This document shows, one piece after another, positions 57,305 through 64,000 of a stretch of 64,000 bases of DNA. Where the stretch lies: positions 74,106,211 to 74,170,210 of the forward strand of contig NC_083604.1 of assembly GCF_029168945.1 (NCBI RefSeq), given 5' to 3'. The first letter of the stretch is position 1, and every line of letters starts with the position of its first letter. Under the pieces are notes generated by a model that was not told the DNA's origin, made no database searches, and saw only the letters and a program-made list of their open reading frames with translations. This DNA is from Cannabis sativa. Lineage: Eukaryota; Streptophyta; Magnoliopsida; Rosales; Cannabaceae. The position numbers and the translations under genes are program-made.

Positions 57305-59362
57305 ATATATATATATATATATAAATGGAAATGTGGCATGTGATGACTGAACTATTTTGTCTCCTGGATAGCTTGGAATTAATTTTGAAATTATACATAT
57401 ATAATTAACATTTTAAGACAAAAAAAATAATAATAAATTTGATAGTGATATATAGGGAGCTCGATGAAAAAACCTCGTGCATTAACTTTTGCATGTGCTG
57501 CAAATTCATTTTTGCGTGTGAATACAAACCACTAATTCGTGTTTTGCTATACCTTTTCCTTTTGGTCTAAATAAAATAATTAATTTAATAAAAAAATTAA
57601 GTAATTTTAACCTATAAATATATTGTAATTATTATTAATAACCACTGCACCGAGTTAAATCTTGACAATCTGTAATTTAATATAACCAAATGAAAGTAAT
57701 ATCTCACTTTCAACTCTCAAAAAGAAAATCTCACATTCAGAAAAAGCCTTTGATTGGCTGATAATATATATATACATACAATATATAAAAAAGCTTAGCC
57801 GCAAAGTTAAAGTGGTGAATCTCACACAGCAGCATATATTGAGCTTTTTATATAAATAGCCGCCTAGTGTCAAATTACAAAATATATACATGCATATAGA
57901 TTCTGTAAAGAGGGCACGCATGAGAAGTTTTTGTGTTTGTTAGTTAATTAAGTTATAATAAATTTCCTTTTTCAGGCATGTTCAGGTAGCTCCAAGTAGT
58001 AAAGTAGTAGCTATATATATATATATATTCTTGCAAGTTGCTAAGACAAAAGGAATCAAACTAAAATGAAATGGCAGAGATCATATTTCTAATGAGTCAA
58101 AACACACTCCCATGTGCACCCGAATTACTCTTTTACTTCTTTATAATATCAAGAAGAAGGACTATAAATAAATTTATTTATTTTCCTTCTCAACTATATA
58201 TATCGTTTTTGTATATATAAATTATATATTGATCATAACTTATATCTCTGTTGCATTATTCTATTCAGTTTGGACGGTTTATTCATGTGGTTATATGCTA
58301 TAGTTACAATACAAAGATGTATATATTCAACTAACTCAAAATTAACTATAATAGAATTTAATAACAATATTAAATTTACAAATATTAGTTAAGAATTACT
58401 AGTATTCTCAAAATTAAATTTTTAGATGCGCCATTTTTGCAGTGGTACCATATAGTTTGGGGAAAAAAAATAAAGTTAAAGCTAAGTGGCATACTTTTCT
58501 TAATTTTTCATAGTACCCAAGCCTACACTTATTACCTCATAAGTTATATTAGTCATTATCATCACATAATGACAACAGATTGAGAGAATTTTTTTTTTTT
58601 TCAAATATAGTACTGAACAGCTATTAATTAGGTCTTACCAAACCCTCAGACTATATAGAATTTCATTAAAATAATATGTATTTAAATATATGAGTTTCAG
58701 AGTTTGCTGGCTGTACTATATATATATGTATATGACATTTGGTCTAGCTTCTAGATATATTTTGTAATTAAAAAGATTTAAACTAGTGGCAAAGGGTTGG
58801 CAAAAAGCTATAAACACTTGCAAAACTCCACTTGGTTTTGTCATTCGATAGGACAAATACTTTGTGTTGTGTATATATTAAAAAATATATTTAATTACGT
58901 ATAATGGAAGAAACAAAAAACGTACGTACACCATATTAGCTTGGTCAAGCCTCAAATTCATAGTCTAAAGTACCAACTTAATTATCAAAAAAAAAAGTAC
59001 CAACTTGATACTATGAAGAATATACTAATATATTCGCATCGATTTGATCACCACCATAAATATTTATAATATTATCACTCTTGAAAAAATTATGTATATC
59101 TTAAGAAAGAGAATGGTTAAAAGGTACGATTGATTTTCGTATTTTTTTTGATGTCATATTATAATTAGTGTAATTAAGTATTGAGTCTCATGTAGTTTAA
59201 GAAAATAAATTTTAAGCAATATCGTTAACTAATTATGAAACACTACCTATAAAAATTGTTGAGCACCAGTACTCAATGTACTCAATAGCAATGGTCATTA
59301 AGAAATAGTGGCAATATTTCCACCACACATCGGAATAAAATCTCCTCTTTAAAAATGGTGTC
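57305..59362. other. Intergenic, AT-rich
   Basis: A TA microsatellite lies at about 57301-57322 and several short TA runs follow. No gene was recognised. Confidence 0.5.
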
Positions 59363-59365
59363 TTA

Positions 59366-59817
59366 GAGCATCTCCAATGTAGATGCAAATAAGTAGTACT
59401 GAAAAGTTAAAATATAGCTTATTTAACAAAATTTGTGCTTCAATGATATGCCAAAAAATTATGTAAAATTTGGTACATAGCAAATTTTGTGTTAAATTTG
59501 ACACAACATTTGTAATGATGTAAAATTTATATCACAATAAATGTACTATTTTTTTACTTACATTTATGTAATTTGTATTATTTTATTAGTATAATTAACT
59601 ATAGCATTAAATTGTAAAGAATTTATATTATTTTTTTATTATCTTATATATTAAAATGATAATAAAATTATTAGTTTTATTTTTTTGAATAAAAATATTA
59701 ATTAGATATTCAATTTTGCAATTGTACGCAATGGAGTAGAATTTTAAATTTGATGTAAATCTACAACAAAATTACTTTTTGTGCCAAATATAGCACAATC
59801 TCCTATTGGAAATGGTC
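59366..59817. mobile_element. Tourist-like (PIF/Harbinger) MITE
   Basis: The left end GAGCATCTCCAATG and the complemented right end GACCATTTCCAATA are inverted repeats flanked by TTA on both sides (59363-59365, 59818-59820). The interior is AT-rich with AAATTTGGTAC / GTGCCAAATATAGC motifs. It is the same family as 30102-30560 and better preserved. Confidence 0.75.
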
Positions 59818-59820
59818 TTA

Positions 59821-61711
59821 TACTGGGTTAAACTAGTTTAAATTTAACACGTTAATTAACTTAATTTATATTAAATATATTAATTATTTTTGTTGACTCA
59901 ATTAAAAATTTAATTTTTTAATAAATAAAAAATTAATTGATATGTGAAACTTAAATTAAATTAACTGAGATACCACTTTTAATGGAGATCTTGATTCCAA
60001 GCTTATTAATACATACAGGTGAAAAAAGGAAAATCCTAGCTATCTATATATCTTTAACCATTAATTATAGTAATCAAAACTGAAATATTGAGTCAAAGCT
60101 AGCTAATACACTAATTATGATGCCTTTATTGGAAAGAAGCCAGAGTGAATATAAACCTGCAAGCACTAATATTAATTTAGAACCTTTATTGGTGTATATG
60201 CTCTTGGTCCATATTTCACAATCATAAAAAGTTCATATATGATTAAACGATTTTGCGTCACTAATTATAATTAACCTTTTATATTTGTATGTTCTAATAG
60301 TTCAAATTATTATATGACCAATTATATATTATATTAAATGATTGATGAGATATATTATATAGACTAAATATGACGTAATTATAATACATCATCAATCAAT
60401 TGAAACACATATTAATTGATTAAAATATAACTAAGTGACCAGTATAATATATGCTGTTCACGTTGTGGAAAGAATAACAAATAATAAAACAATTGCATTA
60501 AAGCTCAATGGGAACTTCATTAAAAATTCTTATAAAGTCAGTGCCCACAAAATCATTATAAAAATTATTCAAATCATACAATTCCATCAAAAACTAATCG
60601 ATTAATATGTTTGACATAAACTACAAAAAAAAAAATAAATAAACTTTCAGTCATAACAAAATAATTTATGAATAATGTTGTTTTGGTTAATTAAAACTTA
60701 ATTATGAAAAATAAAATTTGGTCACAATAAATTATTTGTAACAATTAATATAGTGAACCTTATTTAATCACAACCATTACTTAATTAGAAAACAATCGGC
60801 GTGCGATTAATATTTTATTTAATGATATATATTAAATTTTAAATTTTGATATTTCTTTTAATAATATGAGTAACTGTTTTACTAATTCTTTTATTCAAAA
60901 ATGTAAAAATAAAATAAAAATCATCATCATACAATTTCTTATTTAATAAATAAAAAAAATAAAAATATATCTGAAAAAGAAAATTTGAAAAATCCTTACA
61001 CAAAATTGAGGCCTAAAAAATAATCAATAAATCTATAAAAAAAAAAATGATCATATATATGATCCCAAAATTATTGTATCAATATTGTCTTGTAGTCGAG
61101 ATTATGTTAATTCAAAATCGTTGTCATCACCGTATCTTACTTATATATTCAAAGTCATTGTTGTCATCATCGTATCTCACTTTACTATTTATAAACAGGT
61201 TACATAAATCGTATTTGGATTTTATTTTTTGACACAATATTAAACGAGTTGTGTTCAGCATATACTTGTAATATATGTGTTGACACGAACATGGCCCATG
61301 AACACAAACTGCCACTCTTTTTAATGAGACCGAATTATCTTCCAACTATTTGTATCATTATTTTAGTCGGTAAAAAAAGAATACTTTATGACAAAAAAAG
61401 AGAAATATTTTTTTTTTGAAAAGTACTTGAGTTTAGGAGAATTAAAAAAATTACAAAATAAATATGAAATAGTATGAAATTATGAGGGGTAGACTTTTTT
61501 TTTATTTATTTTTATCTTAATTTTAGGGATAGACTTAATTAGATAGATTTTTAAAAATTAAATTATAATATATTATTTATTACTTAATTAGTTAGATGTA
61601 TTTTTCTAATACTTCTAAATAAATTTTTTTTACTATACATATATATAAATATATATTATTTTTAATAATAATAATAATAATAATAAAAATATTTTTTCAT
61701 TCCTACCTATC
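59821..61711. other. Intergenic, AT-rich
   Basis: No gene or element was recognised. The open frames at 61047-61345 are low-complexity and lack any domain. Confidence 0.5.
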
Positions 61712-64000
61712 CTTTTTTTTTAAGAGAAATGGTAACTTTATTTAAGATAAACTTTCACCCATTACAATAGAAAGAAGATCAGCGAGAATAGTACTCTCGC
61801 TGAATATACGTTCTGTATACAAACAAGAGCTACGAGCAAGACAATGTGCAGCTTTGTTTACAGAACGTTTAACAAAATTAATCATGACTAAAGGTAAAGA
61901 GGCCAATAAGGAAAGACAAGCAGCCACATGTTGACCAAAAGGAGAAGGAATGGTAATCGAGCCTTGGATTGCCTGAACAACAACCAAAGAATCAATCTCA
62001 ACTTCAACCGAACCCCATTATTTACGCTTTATCCAGCTCAAAGCCTCCTTAACCCCCACTATTTCAGCCATAGCCGTGTCCACACGCCCCTCTAATAGAA
62101 CCGTGAAGCCTTCAACAAACTGACCGTGATGGTCCCGAGCCACACCAGCCGCTTCATATTTTCTGTCATTTGCAAAGATTGCGACATCAACATTTACCTT
62201 AATCTTTCCTATAACCGGTTTCACCCAATGCTCCAAATCCATACTCGAACCCGAAGGAACAAATAAATACCCCATTCTCCTTTGTTGAGCATTTCTCCAT
62301 TGATTAAGGACTACTCTTGCTAATAGAATAACCTCCGCTGCTAACAATGATTTTTTCCTCCAAACCAGCTCATTACGGGCATGCCAAATCGCCCAAATAA
62401 CCATTAACAATTCCTCCTGGGCCATGGTTGAGTGCTGAAGTAGCATCTGGCTAAACCAATCCGAAAACGTTACCAAAGACACAGTACCCATATTTAATAT
62501 CGACCTCTGCCAGCTTGAACTTGCAAAGGGGCATTGCACCAATAAATGGATGATGGTCTCTGCATTTGGTTACACATAGGACACATTTGGTCAAGAGGGA
62601 TATGCTTGGTAGTAACTTGAATTTTTGTGGCCAAACAACCAGTCAGAGCAAGCCACATAAGTTGGTGTACTTTTGGAGGGACATGTAGCTTCCAAGCAAT
62701 TTTCCAAATCTTCATCTCAAAGTCACTAGTATTAGTAACATCAGCAAGGTGCATCAAATGATACGCCTCCTTCATAGTGTAAGCACCATGAAGATCCAAA
62801 TGCCAATACCAAGTATCAATACTAGCCTCCTGATCAATAGTGGTCTTTAAAATTAGCTCCTTATCTCTTTCATTGAAAATATCAGAAACTACTTTCAAAT
62901 CCCATGTTCTTTCGCCCGGCACCATGAGATTGTTAGCCTTCCAATGCTCCATTCCATTAGCAGTAGTGGTAACCCACGGATGAGAGACATTTTTGAGCCA
63001 AGGGTCAAACTGAACACTTATAATATTCGTACCTGGACCAACAACCTGACGAGCACCTTGCTTGATCAAAGCTTGTGTTTCGAAGATGCTTTTCCAAATA
63101 AATCTAGGATTCGGAACAAGAGAAGCAATCAAAAACGAACCATGTGAGTAATATCGGGCTTTGTAAACCCGACTAACAAGAGAGTGCTCATTCGTGACTA
63201 ACCTCCAGGCTTGTTTTCCTAGCATGGCTAAGTTGAAATCCCTCAGGTGACGAAAACCAAGCCCACCATGATGTTTATGACGACACAACTTCTTCTAACT
63301 AGACCAACTTACCCCACGTTTTTTATTGGAACCCGAACTCCACCAATATTTGCTCATCATTCCTTCCAACTTATTACAGGTTTCCACAGGCAACAAGAAG
63401 ACGGACATAGCATAAGTGGGGAGAGCTTGGGCGACAGTTTTGATCAACACCTCCTTGCCCGTTTTTGAAAGCAAGCGACCTTCCCAGCTCAGAATTCTTT
63501 TATGCATTTTATCTTTCAAAATACCAAGGATGGCATTCTTGTTCCGACCCATAATACAAGGGAGGCCGAGATACATACTATTGTCAGGAGCTTCGATCAT
63601 GCGTAATAAATTGCACATTTCTTGTCTAGTAGCTGAGGTGGTGGTTAAGCTAAAAAGGATAGTAGACTTAGAATAATTAATACACTGACCAGAGGCTTGT
63701 TCGAAAAGCTGTAGTAAGAGGAGGACACTACGAGCCTCCCTATCAATAGCTTTGCAATAAATGTAGCAATCATCCGCAAACAACATGTGAGAAATGATTG
63801 GGGCACCATTACAAACACGACACCCATGAAGAACACCCCTAGCTTCAAATCTCCTTATAAGAGAAGAAAATCCTTCAACACACAGAAGAAACATAAGGGG
63901 AGAGAGGATCACCTTGTCGAATACCTCTTCCCGGAATAATCGGCCCCATCTCTCTACCCCCATGAATAATTGTGTATGTAACCGTTGAAACACAATGCCG
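61712..64000 (-). mobile_element. L1-type LINE, 3' part, cut by window edge
   Basis: On the minus strand the sequence runs reverse transcriptase, zf-RVT, RNase H and ends with a short A tail (TTTTTTTTT on the plus strand at 61713-61721). Its 5' part lies beyond 64000. It belongs to a different subfamily from the LINE at 10829-17900, because it carries a C-terminal RNase H. Confidence 0.88.
61739..63993 (-). pseudogene. LINE ORF2: reverse transcriptase, zf-RVT and RNase H, decayed
   Basis: Reverse transcriptase is recognised by LSPLMFLLCVEGFSS, the catalytic FADD box (MLFADDCYIY near 63780) and MYLGLPCIMGR. Then come CRHKHHGGLGFRHLRD, the zf-RVT region (CPMCNQ near 62585) and an RNase H domain (KVNVDVAIF near 62195, EIDSLVVVQA near 61990, VNKAAHCLAR near 61850). 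Frame breaks occur near 63895 and near 62560, and stops interrupt the frame at 63295 (where relatives have Trp) and 62018. It cannot make a working ORF2 protein. The RNase H extension is typical of one branch of plant L1 elements. Confidence 0.88.

Noticed and set aside
61047..61345. Small frames on both strands upstream of the right-hand LINE
   Set aside because: AT-rich, no domain and no promoter-like context.

Overview
This is nuclear DNA from a flowering plant, almost certainly a dicot. It is AT-rich, carries introns and TATA boxes, and is packed with plant transposable elements (Ty1/copia and Ty3/gypsy retrotransposons, CACTA and Mutator-like DNA transposons, L1-type LINEs, several MITE families). 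By my boundaries about 70 % of the window is transposon. No rRNA, tRNA or CRISPR was seen. A Rosales genome would fit, but the species cannot be fixed from this sequence alone.

Layout. 1-5462: a decayed Ty3/gypsy gag-protease region on the minus strand, cut by a copia-type LTR that runs off the left edge. 5463-10820: an AT-rich nest of small elements, including a 1.6 kb Mutator-like element with a perfect 9-bp target duplication, a CACTA-derived MITE holding another MITE, and a LINE scrap. 10829-17900: a 5'-truncated L1-type LINE split by a 5.4 kb internally deleted CACTA element. 18844-25168: a complete copia element with one open 1384-codon gag-pol frame. 25174-33803: the only stretch with host genes, two small CEP (C-terminally encoded peptide) precursor genes about 5.7 kb apart on the plus strand. 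33809-43417: a gypsy solo LTR split by an 8.8 kb CACTA element (34041-42858) whose two genes (TNP2-type transposase and TNP1-like/Transposase_24 protein) both read open once introns are removed. 44357-50865: a young copia on the minus strand with one frameshift. 52200-57299: a very young copia with an intact 1310-codon frame. 61712-64000: a decayed LINE running off the right edge.

How the parts work together. The CEP genes should encode secreted precursors trimmed to 15-residue hydroxyprolinated signals of the kind perceived by CEP-receptor kinases in root and nitrogen-demand signalling. The 34-43 kb CACTA copy has everything expected of an autonomous element: intact termini, subterminal repeats, transposase and accessory protein. 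It could in principle mobilise its deleted relative at 11-17 kb. The three copia elements have matching 5-bp target duplications and near-identical LTRs, so their families were active recently. The most unusual signal is a long hairpin in the CACTA subterminal region whose stem differs between the two copies by paired, compensating changes.
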